Below, one piece after another: positions 10,010-22,659 of a DNA stretch of 64,000 nt. A program made the position numbers and the translations under genes. The first letter of the stretch is position 1. Every line of letters starts with the position of its first letter. This DNA is from Tretioscincus oriximinensis (taxonomy: Eukaryota; Chordata; Lepidosauria; Squamata; Gymnophthalmidae): contig JAJVDF010000135.1 in the NCBI GenBank assembly GCA_022410635.1, positions 855,230-919,229 on the forward strand. Direction: 5' to 3'. The notes below the pieces were generated by a model that made no database searches, was not told the origin of the DNA, and saw only the letters and a list, made by a program, of their open reading frames with translations.

Positions 10010-13000
10010 GAGCCCCCCCCNCACACACATTATAAACTTGCACAAAAGCAGGGGTTTAAGAGAAATGAAGTCCTCGCTGGCTGTGACCTCCAAGCAGCCG
10101 GTGAAAGCTTGGGATCCTTCTGCCGTGTCTCAATTGAGTATCCACTTCCTCAGACAGGTACTGAGGGAGGGGGTGGCAAAAGGAGACATGCAGCCAGATA
10201 GTCCTGAACCCTCACCAACTGCTTGAACCATGCAACCAGTAATGGCTCCTTAAACTGGCATCATTGGAATTTAGACCATGCCACCAGTTTAATGCAATGC
10301 AGCGAAGAAAAGCATTTTTTTCTCCCCTGTATTACCACTAAAACAGATCTGTGACAGGTGCTCCGGGGGGGGTAGAAAGCAAAGCAAATGCTCATTAATG
10401 TCACTTTTCTTCAAACCACATTTTTCCTCCCATTTGGAGTGCTTCCAACAAATGAGGTTAGTGCCAACAAAATATAAGGAAGTCCTCAAAATTCACCATT
10501 CCAGGGACCATGTTGTTTTAATAAAAAAGTACACAAACCAAAAAGTCCTTCCTAAAGTACTAATTGCTGACCATAGTAACTAAAGAGAAGTCTGTGTATG
10601 TCACTGGAAAGTCTAAAGACGAAGGCATTTTCATTAAATAATCCCAGGGAGCAACATTTGTATTTAGCACTGAAAAGGCGAATTGGTACTTGGAAGTTTA
10701 GTACTAAAAAAAAAAATGAGCAGCCTGTCATTTTAGAGAATGGAATAGACACAGAGGGTGATTTGGGAGTGAAAATAACTAGGTAAAATCCCTGAAACAT
10801 ATGGCTCGTGCACTCTTATCTTTCCACACGAGGCAGACCAGTAAAAGTTTAAGACAGAAAAAGCAAATGAAATTGATAATCTGCCCAAGGAGAGTGATTC
10901 AGATAAAGTAAAATGTTACAAGTGGCTGTGTGATTTACAGTTTCCTTCCCTTTTCCATTTTATGACTGCTTGAGTTATTCTTGTGCGTGCCGTTCATTAG
11001 ATTGCTATTCATTCCCAGGAGCAAGAAATCAAGAGTGCATCAGCCACTGCAGCAGAGACAATGAAAAGCTGCCCTGGTCGGCAGTTTTGGGTGCGAAGTC
11101 ACAGTCAGCACAACAACACATAATGAAACTGAGCACAAAGCATTTTAAGGTCACTTAAAAGCAACAGCTTTGCTCTTTTTTGCTTGATGAACTCTCGGTA
11201 TTATTACTTACCACCTTTACACCCCAGAGTTTGGAACTATATACATGAGGGCTACCATTGTTTTGACCTCCCAATAAACTCGAGATGTAGAGTAGGTTAG
11301 GCTGAAATAGTAACGACCATAACAAGGTCCAATGAATGAAAAAGTATTCATACTTAGTGGTGTGAAAAATGTTTTTATGTGGTATGTTGCAGTCATGTTC
11401 TTTAAATTTATTTTCACTTTGCAACAAAAGCAGGTCCTGTTATATTTTGAATGTTCTAAACCAAAAGTTGAGGGATTCTCAAAGAACATAAGAATATTCG
11501 GCATGCAGCGTCTATTCTGTACTGTACACTAACAGAAGGTATAGGTCACAGTCATTACACATTGCAAGGACTGTTCATTTCTTCTAACTGATAGTTGCTT
11601 CTGTTCAATCCTCACAGCCAAGGAATATAACTTTTTTAAAATCAAAATGCTTTAGTCAAAACAAGGGCTGGCAGCACATGAGGTTTTGCTACTGCGATAT
11701 TAGTAACATGATGATACTGTCCCACGTGCTAATTGTGAAACTCCCCATAAACTCCCCATATTCCTGTTTTTAAGCCTTTGTTTGCAGCTCAGTAATGAGA
11801 GAAGACAGGATATCACAAGTGGAAAATAAGCCAATCATGAGAAGGCACTGATTGAAGAGAGGGAGCGCTGGTGAATTACTGGACATGCAAGGAGATGGAA
11901 TTATGGACCAATGTACAGGAACACACTTTTTTTATGGTTCATAACAAAAGTACGAAGGCATGTATACATAGACTCGCCATTAGCTTATTTCAGATTTGGA
12001 AACCATTGCAATTTTTAACATGTCATGTGGAGGGGACTAGCATGTTCCACGTGTTCTATCCTTAGTGCAAAATGGCCTTTTAGAAGGGGAGTGGTTTCAG
12101 TTTCAGAACCACAATGGATCCTGTTTCATCACATCTTTTTGAACAGCAAAACAGAACTTTGAGGGTTTCTGGATCCATGGAGAGAAATTTCTAATGGGGA
12201 GAATATTTTTCTCTTCCCTGCTGAAGTGTTGGTGAAGGTTTATAAAGAAAAAGGCAAAATTCAAATTCATCTCCTATTTCTTCTCCTCAGGAAGAAAGGA
12301 AATGTTTCTCTCCCTGTATCATAGTGAAAAATACCACCAGTAAAAAAGTGGATTATTATGAATGAACAACACTCAGTTGCCCTTCTCTCCCAGCAAATAC
12401 TGAAGCTTTGGGGCTTTTCCACAGTTTATGCAGTGATCTAATAACCAGGGAACAGAAGAAGAAAGCATACAGATCAGCAACTGAGGCTGTATTGGAGCGT
12501 TTTTTGCCTGTTGGGAAGACAGCACAGAGGACAGCAAAGAGAATTTCCACCTTTTGTTCTCCCTCACCAAATATCTGATTGATGGGATTTTGTAACTTGG
12601 CACATAAAGAAACAACAATGCAGAAGAAAAAGGAAAAAAATGCAATCATAATCCTGTTTCAGGTATGACTGACAATTCCTATGGAAAATTCCTTAAAAAG
12701 AATCTGCCCTTTAGCAATGTTTTAGTCTAAAAATAATTGTTCTACTCAAAAGCAATTTAAATATAAATTAATCCAACTGACTGAATAGTTTTGATAAAGG
12801 TGTTATCCTAGGTCTGTAACTGATAACAATTTTAAAATAACTCTCCCTGTACCCATTTTCAATTGATAAGAGATACACAAGAAAATTCCTATTTTGTCTT
12901 ATACTACCAGGTTTCAAAATAACATCAAGAAATAGTCTTTGATCTGATTGCAAACAAAAACTAATTATAGCTTTCAAGAGAACTAACTCTGAAAGGTATT

Positions 13001-13170
13001 TTGGAACACATCACATATAAATTTATGCCTACATTAAATTATAAACAATGGCCTTAGTCATAGCTAAATTTTAAACCAGTTTCAATTTACTTTCAGAGTG
13101 AGAGAACACATTCACAAAGTAGGGAGATGTTTTCTATTCTGGAATGAAACTTTTGTCTTTTTATCAACTT
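10010..13170. other. unassigned non-coding DNA
   Basis: About 3 kb without a recognised gene or repeat. A C-run and n lie at 10012-10021. Open frames (for example around 11155-11530 and 12356-12650) overlap on several frames and show no domains. Confidence 0.45.
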
Positions 13171-13180
13171 GTTGAAGAAT

Positions 13181-13234
13181 TCCTCCCTTCCTTCCTTTCT
13201 TCCTCCCTTCCTCTCTCCCTGCCTTTCTTTTTTG
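13181..13234. repeat. (CTTC)n-like microsatellite
   Basis: Imperfect CTTC/CCTC pyrimidine run. Confidence 0.85.
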
Positions 13235-13321
13235 CTCTTAATTTACATCGTTTATATTCCACCTTTCCCATGATGGTCCAAATAAAATGAAAATTATTAT
13301 AACTTTGATGAAGTTTCATGT

Positions 13322-13830
13322 GGTGCCCCCAAAGTGATTTAAGGGATTTAAAGGAAGGATGTGTTATCTACTGATTTTTGCCTCACTATTCGTGACCCGC
13401 CTTACCCACTTCAAGTTTTCACTCTGCTCCGACACATTGCCTAGCAATCTCGTCACATGATGAGCCCCATAAGGCATTGCTGCACTTGACTTTCTACAAT
13501 TCCCAGCATTCTTTAAGTGCCTTTCTACAATTCGCAAGCATTTTCTGCAAGCCAAGAACCAGTGAGCTTTTTACAGCTAACCTCGAAGTCTTGTGGGATT
13601 TGCTGAATGTCTCCATGAAGATTTTTTTTTCAGATTATAGAAATGCCTAGTGTTGAATCGCACAAACTCTAATGTCTGGAAATTCTGTGACAAGAGACCA
13701 TTTTAGCAAGTGTATCACTGAATATACATGATCTCTTGGGACAGATCGAAGATGATGTTGCTTCTACCTCACTAAATATCATGAGTGGGGATGAAGCCTT
13801 TGACTGCTCCATTCCTTTGATGTCTGAAGG
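13322..13830 (-). repeat. unnamed interspersed repeat, copy B
   Basis: Reverse complement of copies A and C. Shared blocks: 'cataaggcattgct' (13469), 'attgcctagcaat' (13437), 'gttgaatcgcacaaact' (13653) and the region of 13700-13800. Read on the plus strand, 13727-13800 gives a short open peptide with HDLLGQIE followed by DDV; copy C keeps HDLLGQIE then GDV in the same relative place. That may be the trace of an element protein, or of a retrocopied exon. Family not recognised. Confidence 0.65.
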
Positions 13831-13839
13831 GATATTTTA

Positions 13840-15465
13840 ACCTGATGGTGGCAAAAACCTGGGTTTTGTAAATGCAAACTTGCAGAACACAAAACAGGCG
13901 AACTAATTGGGTGAGGTGACAATGTGAGGGCACAGCTGGAGTACAGTGTATTGTTAACTATATTTTACATGATTGACAACATCTTTTTCACTCACTATTT
14001 TGTTCTGATTATCAAATTTCAGTTCCTGCTCATTGAGCCAGGGGAGGCTTGACAGAATTCCGTTTGAATGGTGGGGTGGCATTTTACCTGCTTTCATTGG
14101 TTTGGGTCCATAGACAACTTTATTGTAGAATTATTGAATATTGTTTCAGTCTGTTCATTTCTGCATGTCCATTTGCTCATTGCTGGCATTTTGAATAAAT
14201 GTCAGGTGTTAAGTGGCATTTACAGTACTAGCAGCTCTCAGCACATACAGAAAGATGCATCTGTTCATAGGGCATCTGATACTAATTATATTAAGCCACA
14301 CAGTTTTTCTATTAGATGTGTATTTGTTTCCTTCTCTAGTCATTCCCTGACCCTCCCAATTCCAGTTTTGATAACAATGATGTAAACAGAGTGAGGTGAA
14401 TCTTACAAGGAACAGAGTTTTCTATCGGAAACATCCATACTCAGCCCCTAACAAAGCATAAGAACTTCTTCAATTCTAATAACCCTATATTCAGCACAAG
14501 GATCTATCACCAAAAAAAACCCTTGAAATTTTACTGGCTAGTATATTTGAACTCAAAATGTGAAATTTTCAAGAAAATTCAGCTGGTTCAGAATGCTAAG
14601 GATCTAATTCTTGGGTAAAGGCCCTTTCTTTACTGAAGCTTATTGCAAGGTGTACCTCAGAATGAGGCTGGCCATAGTCTGCACTAGGGAACTATTTTAT
14701 CCAGGTGTCGATAATGCCAATGTTTGGGATTGCAGGTCACTGAGCACAAGCATACTTTTGAGCTGCCTTTTCATGTGTGTGAATGCAGTCTAAGGATTAA
14801 ATTCAAACAGAATCAAATTCTCTTAGTTTGGCTGAACCCTTTTATATACAAGATATTGACAAGTGTATGCATTTCTTATCGTTAACCATGTTTACATGTA
14901 CTGCTATTGATTTTTCAGGAAGGTGCCGCTTACAAATCACTGTGAAATGAATTAATACATTGTCTTGTTAGCCAATGTGATAGATTTCTAGCTTATTTAC
15001 TTGTCTGGTGCAAGCCTTCACTATCCATTAGGCGAAAACCTAGAAGCTGCAAAATAACACCACCAAACACTCCCCAAAGGCTGTTTTTCAATGCTGTTAC
15101 ACATCGCGGTAAATTAAGAAAATTGCAGCATTACCAGCAAAAGTGACAGGAGAGATAAGCTAAGCCTTTCGTAAGGAGAATTAAAGATTCACTGAAATAT
15201 AATCTCTCTCTTGTAAAGGGAAAAAAATAATAATTGCGCAACATGATGTTTAAACTGGTTTTCCATTGGTGGGATTACATCTGAAGTCACTGACAATACC
15301 TTTGCAAACAGTAGTATATAAACATGATGTGCTTCCTTTCCTCCCAAGGACACTGCAATATTTTCAGTCTAAGAAAGGTTGCCAGAAAATAGGTGCAGGG
15401 TTGATATAAAATGTCAAGAAGATAAGAAAGCTTTTATAAATCACAAGGATATCTAATTCCATCTC
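13840..15465. other. unassigned non-coding DNA
   Basis: No gene or repeat recognised. The longest open frame (105 codons from 14068) has no identifiable features. Confidence 0.45.
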
Positions 15466-15485
15466 TTATTTATTTATTTATTCAT
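15466..15485. repeat. (TTTA)n simple repeat
   Basis: Five TTTA units. Nearby T/A-rich runs at 15772-15812 belong to the tail of an L2 element. Confidence 0.7.
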
Positions 15486-15739
15486 TACAAAGTGTCACCG
15501 AGAAACAAATGATACCAAGAATATTCTGAGTAGGATGTTAAATGGGACATGAAAAACCATAACTCTGAAGTAGACAAACATACAAACTCCCAGTACTTTT
15601 GAAGCAGAAAGCTAGACTATGCCTTATTAAAATCCTAGGTTGTTATTTTTAGTTATTTTAAGCAGTATTGAGATTATCTAATGCAGAATTCCAGGAAACA
15701 AGGACTTAGGCACATACAACTCCATTTTTTATAAAGGAT

Positions 15740-15771
15740 GGGTGGGGGGAATAGAGTAGCTTTAAGTGAGA
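15740..15771 (+). repeat. CR1/L3 piece split by an L2 insertion (left part)
   Basis: The bases 'agtagctttaagtgagaa' here and 'ctattagataaattcatggg' at 16929 together match the continuous CR1/L3 stretch 'ggctttaa..gattagataaattcatgg'. This implies that the L2 landed inside a pre-existing CR1. Confidence 0.5.
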
Positions 15772-16926
15772 ATTATTTATTTATTTAAATTTTATTTATT
15801 ATTTATTTAAAAGATTTTTACCCCGCCCTTCCCCCGAAGGTGTCCAGGGCGGCTTACAAAAATTAAAAAATTCGGGTCGCCATGACCTTCACANNNNNNN
15901 NNNNNNNNNNNNNNNNNNNNNNNNNNNNNNNNNNNNNNNNNNNNNNNNNNNNNNNNNNNNNNNNNNNNNNNNNNNNNNNNNNNNNNNNNNNNNNNNNNNN
16001 NNNNNNNNNNNNNNNNNNNNNNNNNNNNNNNNNNNNNNNNNNNNNNNNNNNNNNNNNNNNNNNNNNNNNNNNNNNNNNNNNNNNNNNNNNNNNNNNNNNN
16101 NNNNNNNNNNNNNNNNNNNNNNNNNNNNNNNNNNNNNNNNNNNNNNNNNNNNNNNNNNNNNNNNNNNNNNNNNNNNNNNNNNNNNNNNNNNNNNNNNNNN
16201 NNNNNNNNNNNNNNNNNNNNNNNNNNNNNNNNNNNNNNNNNNNNNNNNNNNNNNNNNNNNNNNNNNNNNNNNNNNNNNNNNNNNNNNNNNNNNNNNNNNN
16301 NNNNNNNNNNNNNNNNNNNNNNNNNNNNNNNNNNNNNNNNNNNNNNNNNNNNNNNNNNNNNNNNNNNNNNNNNNNNNNNNNNNNNNNNNNNNNNNNNNNN
16401 NNNNNNNNNNNNNNNNNNNNNNNNNNNNNNNNNNNNNNNNNNNNNNNNNNNNNNNNNNNNNNNNNNNNNNNNNNNNNNNNNNNNNNNNNNNNNNNNNNNN
16501 NNNNNNNNNNNNNNNNNNNNNNNNNNNNNNNNNNNNNNNNNNNNNNNNNNNNNNNNNNNNNNNNNNNNNNNNNNNNNNNNNNNNNNNNNNNNNNNNNNNN
16601 NNNNNNNNNNNNNNNNNNNNNNNNNNNNNNNNNNNNNNNNNNNNNNNNNNNNNNNNNNNNNNNNNNNNCAGCCTCAATTTGTTAGATCCCATCCAGCCCT
16701 TGACCGCCTCCAGGCAATGGTCCAGCACCGCTACAGCCTCACCTGATTCTGATGGCATGGCAAGGTAGAGCTGGGTGTCATCAGCATATTGATGGCACCC
16801 CACTCCAAACCGCCTGATGACCTCACCCAGCGGCTTCNTGTAGATGTTAAAGAGCATGGGAGACAGGATCGAACCCTGAGGCACTCCGCACGAGAGCACC
16901 CAGGGTGTCGATACGCAGTCCCCCAT
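15772..16926 (-). pseudogene. L2-type LINE, RT region and 3' end
   Basis: On the minus strand the part 16926 to 16669 translates to a reverse-transcriptase segment with CGVPQGSILSPMLFNIY followed by QYADDTQLYL; YADD holds two catalytic aspartates. The low-coordinate end carries the L2-like 3' terminus with TTTA-rich tail (15772-15812). The middle is an N gap, so the length and intactness of the ORF are unknown. It is 5'-truncated, since the endonuclease and the upstream RT are absent beyond 16926. Confidence 0.85.
15894..16668. other. assembly gap (775 N)
   Basis: Run of N inside the L2 element. The real length may differ from the number of N's. Confidence 0.99.
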
Positions 16927-16928
16927 TG

Positions 16929-17180
16929 CTATTAGATAAATTCATGGGCACCAAGGTTATAAACAGTGACTAGGACGGATGTCTTGATACTGCCCCTGAG
17001 ATGGAGCAACAGGCAGTATTCTTGAGATACCATTTGCAAGATGTTGAGAACAGGTGAAGATTTTGCCTTCTTCTGTTTCAAACTGCCCAGGTGCAATTGG
17101 TGGGCCACTGTGAGAGACAGAATGCTAGACTAGGTGGGCTTCAGCCTGATTCTGGAGGCCACCTTTCATATTCTTATGGA
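16929..17180 (+). repeat. CR1/L3-type LINE 3' UTR
   Basis: Contains 'gataaattcatggg', 'gcccaggtgcaattggtggg' and 'gaatgctagactaggtggg', and ends 'catattcttatgga', the usual end of this family in the window. The matching upstream piece lies at 15740-15771, beyond the L2 insertion. Confidence 0.8.
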
Positions 17181-17184
17181 GTTA

Positions 17185-18180
17185 CCTATAGCTAGTTGAA
17201 TCATCAAAGTGTGTTTATTTGCTTAATTTTTTTGCATTTTTATTCCAACCTGTACCGAAAGGATAAATTACAGTAATAGAAAATAATACAAGAAGAAGAA
17301 TCAGACACAATGTAAATGTTGAGATCAGTAAATGAATGGTTAGGATAATTGGCCTAAAAGATAACATTGTTAACTCTTTCCTGCAAGTATCACATTTTTT
17401 GGAATAGGCTACAGTGCCATTTCCAGCATCTTGAATAATCAAATGCAGTGCTATACTGGGAGATGTCCCTTCCTTATAAACCTAGGCACAGTTCAGATGA
17501 GGGACTCTGCTGGAGCAATCTAACAGTTCAGTATGACCTCAGTCTAAGAGAACAAAATAAACTTAGCAACCCTCTATAAGGCTCTTTGTCAGAGTAAAAG
17601 CCGCAGTTTTTAAATGTAAATTTAAAGGGTAGTAAATTATTTGCATAATTTATGAGAATTGCATTTAGGTTTTCTACCTCGGAGGTTAAAATTAATCAGT
17701 TTTGAATATGAAGCACCATAACTATAGGAGTGGCAACAAAATTCCTGCCATCCTCTGGCAGAAAAAATACTGTTTGTTTAAATAAATTAATTTTCCTTCT
17801 GTTAGCAGTGATTTGCATTTGAAAATCTCCCATCATTCTCTGATATGCTGTTCTCTCTCATTATTTTAGATGGATACTAGATTTACTTTGAATTTGAATT
17901 ATTTATTCCTATGAGAATGAGATCCAAACATCTATTTATTCTTTTTCCTCAGCTTTCTGTTTGATCAGCTGTAAAAAGACATTTACTAGTCAACCCAAGT
18001 CCATGTAACTCACATCCTTTTTGCACTCGTCTTTATATTAGAATTTGTCAATGTCTACGCTGATATTAAATTGCAGATCCTATTTTAAGACATATTCCAA
18101 AATAAAGACTGCAGAAAGGGCCAAAGAAATTGATCTACCGTAGAGTGGCTAGTTCTGATCAAAGCCTCATTAAAAACAAA
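17185..18180. other. unassigned AT-rich DNA
   Basis: No gene or repeat recognised. Confidence 0.45.
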
Positions 18181-18424
18181 TGATGGATTGCTTTCAGGCC
18201 TCCCACACCCCCTCATGTGCTGGTTGCTGCTGGTTATCACTAATATTTAAGGAAAAGTAATAACTGTGGGTTGAGCAGCCTTGGCAGATGCGCAGCTTAA
18301 TTTCTGGAAGCCAAAACAGCCTAACCGGACAATCTGCTCCAGACTGCAGGTGCCAGTGTGATGGGAAAATACTGAGTTGTATGAAAAGGACACCACAGGC
18401 GGGAGCAATATTTCTGAAATGCAT

Positions 18425-18582
18425 GCATCACGGGCAAGATGCCTCTAAAATAAATGCCAGTCGCAGGGAGTTGAGAACATGTAAGGTTTTGCTTTCTTCT
18501 GCTGCTTGAGAAAGCCCAGGTGGCACCATGTGAGGCAAGAAGCAGGACAAAGTAAGCTGTGGCTCTTCTAATAGGGCTCCTC
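18425..18582 (+). repeat. CR1/L3-type LINE 3' UTR fragment
   Basis: Contains 'aggttttgctttcttctgc', 'agcccaggtggcaccatgtg' and 'ctaatagggctcctc', aligning with the 3' block at 17050-17160. Truncated and decayed. Confidence 0.65.
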
Positions 18583-18655
18583 AAATATTTATTATTTATT
18601 TGTTTGTACTTGTATCCCTATACCCGAAGGTCTCAAGGTGGCCATTCATAGGGTG
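18583..18655 (-). repeat. L2-type LINE 3' terminus
   Basis: Reads 'atttattatttatttg' then 'cccgaaggtctcaaggtgg'; its reverse complement is the terminal L2 motif seen at 42980-43030 (ccctgagacctacgggtatag) followed by the TAAA tail. Confidence 0.7.
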
Positions 18656-18659
18656 GCGC

Positions 18660-20190
18660 ACATAGCTTTTTTTGCTTTCTCCATAACTGAGAAAGACTGA
18701 AAATGAACTACTTTTCTGTTTGGGGTAAAGAAGTACTGGAAGGCAAGTGTATATGTGAGAGGAAAGCAGCTGGAAGGGCTGCTAGAATTGTTTAGTCCTT
18801 GTGACAGACTGAGGGTGAAGAGTGTGTACATCCTCGTATACTGCAACAAAGACCTATACATGGCTTTGTTGCCCTTGTCCTACCAGTTCAGTCCCACAGG
18901 GCTATAAAAATCCCCACATGAATTTTGTCTTACTTGGGTACTAAAACTTCTGCAAATGAAAAATTCATTTTTGGAGAATTCCAGCAATCCAGCAGAGATG
19001 AACTGAAAATAACTTTAATGTAGCCAATTGAAAAGACAGTGGGCAACCTGACAACTTGCAGGATACCTGGAAATCTGAATCATAGGTTGTTATTAAGCAA
19101 AGAAAGGGCTGGAAGGAGGAAGTGGATCGCCTTTCCTTTCTGACAGTGTCAAACATTTAATGAGACAGATTTTTCTGGCCACTCTTTATTTAAAATTATT
19201 TACTTAAAGGCACACAGTGCTTTAGGAAAACAATGTACAGCAGGATTTTATTAAGGAAAGGCATTCTGATTTTAGCTGCAATATGTCACTTAATATCCTG
19301 ATAGACATTCATAGTTCATGCAAGAAAGAACTACAGTACCATTAATTTGCAAGCTCCCAGTGTAGTTTCCAAACAGTAATTCAATATGTTCAGCAAAGCC
19401 TATTGGTCTGGCTGTTGTCAATTCGAAACGAAAATGGGGTTATCTATGTACATCAAACATTATATACATCTAGGCATGAATAGGTGCCAGGAGCAAAATT
19501 TACTTTATTTTTGGTTTTAAGTAACTTTAAAGATTTTCCATAAGACTAAAAATTAGGAGGTGGGAGGATTAAAAGAATGAAGGAAAAGAAAAAGGATCTG
19601 ATTACTTTCAATCTCCTTTTTGACAAATACAAGGACAAATGGTTTTATGACTCCCCAAATACTTTAAAACAGCTCCATTTTTTTTTTAGCAAAGCAAATT
19701 CTCACATCAAATTCCAATAATAACAGTTCTTTCTCTTTCTTTGCGGCCTTTTCTGCATGAATAGCAAAGGCAAGAGTTGTGTAGCACCATACTTCAACAA
19801 AGATGGAGGACCTTATGCCTTTGTAGCTGAGCTTGTGTGATAGGAGGGAGTAAGTCAACATGAGTTCATCATTTGCCAGAGTTGTTTTACCAAAACTTGT
19901 AAATGGCAACAAGGGAGTGAATCATCCTCAAACTCTTGCTTTGCTCTTTTTCTAGCAACCATTTCACTGCACTACATCCCTTGAGCAGACCTTGGCTTGC
20001 TGTTGCTATGATTAGCAGTGGCCCTGCCCTTTTGAATCCAGGGACTAGCCCCAGCAGGCAACATCAAAGGGAAGAAATATAAATTTCCCAACCATTATTT
20101 TTGTGCTGTTCTTGGAGAAGCAGCAAGCGTGTAGATAGTGTAGTACAAGCATTTCGGTCTATTTTTCAGTTGACTCAATTGACACTCTAA
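18660..20190. other. unassigned non-coding DNA
   Basis: No gene or repeat recognised; short open frames only. Confidence 0.45.
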
Positions 20191-20194
20191 TTAC

Positions 20195-20246
20195 TGTAGA
20201 ACCTTATCAAGAGAGATTAGTGCAGAACCTTATCAAGAGAGATTAG
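20195..20246. repeat. 26-bp tandem duplication (2 units)
   Basis: Units 20195-20220 and 20221-20246 differ at one base (tgtagaacc versus tgcagaacc) and are otherwise identical through 'gagagattag'. Confidence 0.95.
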
Positions 20247-20259
20247 TGCTGTTCCACTT

Positions 20260-21640
20260 TGCTCTTGGTTCAGACACTGTTGCTGGGCTCTTTAAGACTT
20301 AAGTGGGAGAGCAGGTGGATAAATACTAATCGATCAGCGATTCTGAATTCTTTCGTCATGGCTCTTTTGAGTGTATTTTCATGTTAGTTGCTCTCAGGAG
20401 TAAAATCGTCTCTTAACTCATGCAAAATAAAGATATTCTGCTTCAAATATTTACTGCCTTTCTCATTCCATCTCACCAACTCATTCACTCATTCCAATGT
20501 AAAGCAAATCTGGAACTGGAGGCCACAGATTGATAAAAATGCACTTAGAATAAATGTTGACATCCTCTTCCAATTTGTACTACTTCTGTTTTTTATATGC
20601 AACAAGGTATAGGGATGACTAAAGGGGGTTTTTTTTTAGCCTTTGGGCACTTTTCAGAATTCATTCCCAGGAATCTGATCTAGTCAGTTTTCATTCAACT
20701 GAGAGAAAAGCCCAAAGGATCAGGATTTAAGAGCACTTGATGATGGCATGAAAATAGCCACAAATGTACAACATGCACCATTTCTCAGCTCATGAATCAG
20801 AACTGGGAAGACAAACACTTAATCACACATTTGTGAATAGGAGGCAAAGGTGGCCTCTTCATGTGAAAATGATGCTGAACTCTTGAATCCCAAGTCTTCA
20901 TGCAGCCAAACAAGATCTGTACACTATCAGAATAGACAAGTATTCTTTAGCACTAGCTTCCATGAGACCTTCAACAGAAGATTTCACCTTGTGCCTAGTG
21001 CAGTTTCATTACCAGACTGAAGAGCCAAAAGAGTCCTAAATCTGCCACACACAAATGCACAAGCAGGTAGAGCATTTGAAGTTACATTTACTAGGACTAG
21101 TTCTTTGCAGCTGAAGAGAGGAGCACATAGTCTGTCCCATGAGGTTGTTCTTAAAGCAGTAACAAGTTGCCTCCAGCCATGATCTTGAAAAAATTCAGCA
21201 AACAACATTAAATTCTTCAAGCCATAGCCAGAGAGCCTTTCCCCTCAACTGTGATTATGATTTCTACAGGATGTCCAAGAGACAAGTAGGTCTCCTTGAG
21301 TGATAGGGTGACTCTTTCTACTATTCTTTCCATTCATAACATTGGATGAGTATGAGCCATTATGGTCACACTTCTCGTCAGCCACGGACAGGATAGAAAA
21401 AGGTTCTGTGTCAGCCCCTGTTCTGCCCCAACATCCTTTTTGCCTTTGCTACCTATACACAAAAGGGTGGTGATGACTGACTGGATCCTGTCTACACTTG
21501 AACACTTTTGTCGCATACAAAACAACCAGTGTCCTGCCATATTTTAGGCACTCTGGGAAACAGAACGGATTGGAATCTCACTCTCACAAATTGATATCAC
21601 TTTAAGCCAATGCTCCCCCAAAGCTTGGGAGCCACAATGA
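20260..21640. other. unassigned non-coding DNA
   Basis: No gene or repeat recognised. Confidence 0.45.
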
Positions 21641-21657
21641 GGCAAGCAGCATCTGCT

Positions 21658-22638
21658 CCCCCCCTTTTATTAACACAAAGAACATAACAAAAGAGAACAA
21701 TAATCATAAAACAATCATAACACAATAGATACAAACACTATGTACCCTGTCCTCCCCCTTACAGTCAGAAATATTAACCATTCATAATCTTCTTTGTCCG
21801 AAGAACATCAGAACTGTTCCTGTTAAGACTTCATTTGTAACTGAAAACAATGCATATGCAATGTGTTTTTGCCATTTTTCACTCCAAAACATCTTAATGG
21901 TGGAACCTTGTGCTTTCAACTTCTTCTCCCCCAGAAAATCAAATCTCATAAACTCAATCATATAGTTTAACCAATTATCCACTGTCCACTTTGACCTGTC
22001 CTTCCACCCCCGTTCTATAACAATATGTCCTGCCCATATAGCATATCTAATCTGCCATATAACAGCCTTACTTAAAGTTGAATCTTGGAGATAATTTGCA
22101 AATAGTAGATCCATGGACATATTTAAATTTAAATTTACTATTAAATTCCCTTAATACCTGATTCCAAAAATAACTAACCGCCCCACAATCATACCACATG
22201 TCCCTATACCATCCCCGCATCCCACACCTGTGCCAACAAAGTGAAGGAACCCTTACCATATGAGATAACTGTGCAGGTGTTCTATACCATCATGTTATAA
22301 TTTTCATTTCTGTCTCAAGTCTATTATTCTTACGCAACTCAGTTTGTTTTACCCATTCATCCCAAATTTCTTCCGTAATATTAATCTCTTGTATCCAATA
22401 CACCTTAAGTGAGAGGTAGTTTTTGTATCCCTTTTTCATAATAGCTTTGTATATACTCCCAACTATTCCTTTCTTCTTCTCTATTAATTTAGTAATAATT
22501 TCTTCTAATATTAATTCCTGTGCCATCATCTCCATTTTTATTTGGTTTCTATTTATAAACAATTACAGTGCTAATTCTTGCATCCAAAATCTAATTCTTT
22601 GATCCCCTGTTATGGATCTTATCACATTTAACTGGATT
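21658..22638 (-). pseudogene. L1-clade LINE, 5'-truncated ORF2 C-terminus and 3' UTR, with 17-bp TSD
   Basis: The 17-base direct repeat 'ggcaagcagcatctgct' at 21641-21657 and 22639-22655 brackets the element exactly. On the minus strand 22562-22068 translates to an L1 ORF2 C-terminal region: an EKKKGIVGSIYKAIMK segment, EIWDEW, a WYRTPAQL motif and a Cys-rich motif of type CWHRC-x7-DMWYDC (usually C-x2-C then H/D-M-W-x2-C in this group). Stops and frame changes break it. The reverse-transcriptase domain lies upstream and was never inserted. No long poly-A remains at the 3' end (21658). Confidence 0.85.
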
Positions 22639-22659
22639 GGCAAGCAGCATCTGCTGATC

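Noticed and set aside
9659..10226. 180-codon plus-strand open frame
   Set aside because: Runs through a palindrome, a C-run and an n, is mirrored on the opposite strand, and shows no domain.
15882..16926. Long open frames of 267 and 345 codons across the N gap
   Set aside because: Most residues are unknown because of the N's. Only the 16669-16926 minus-strand part is real sequence, and it is L2 reverse transcriptase.
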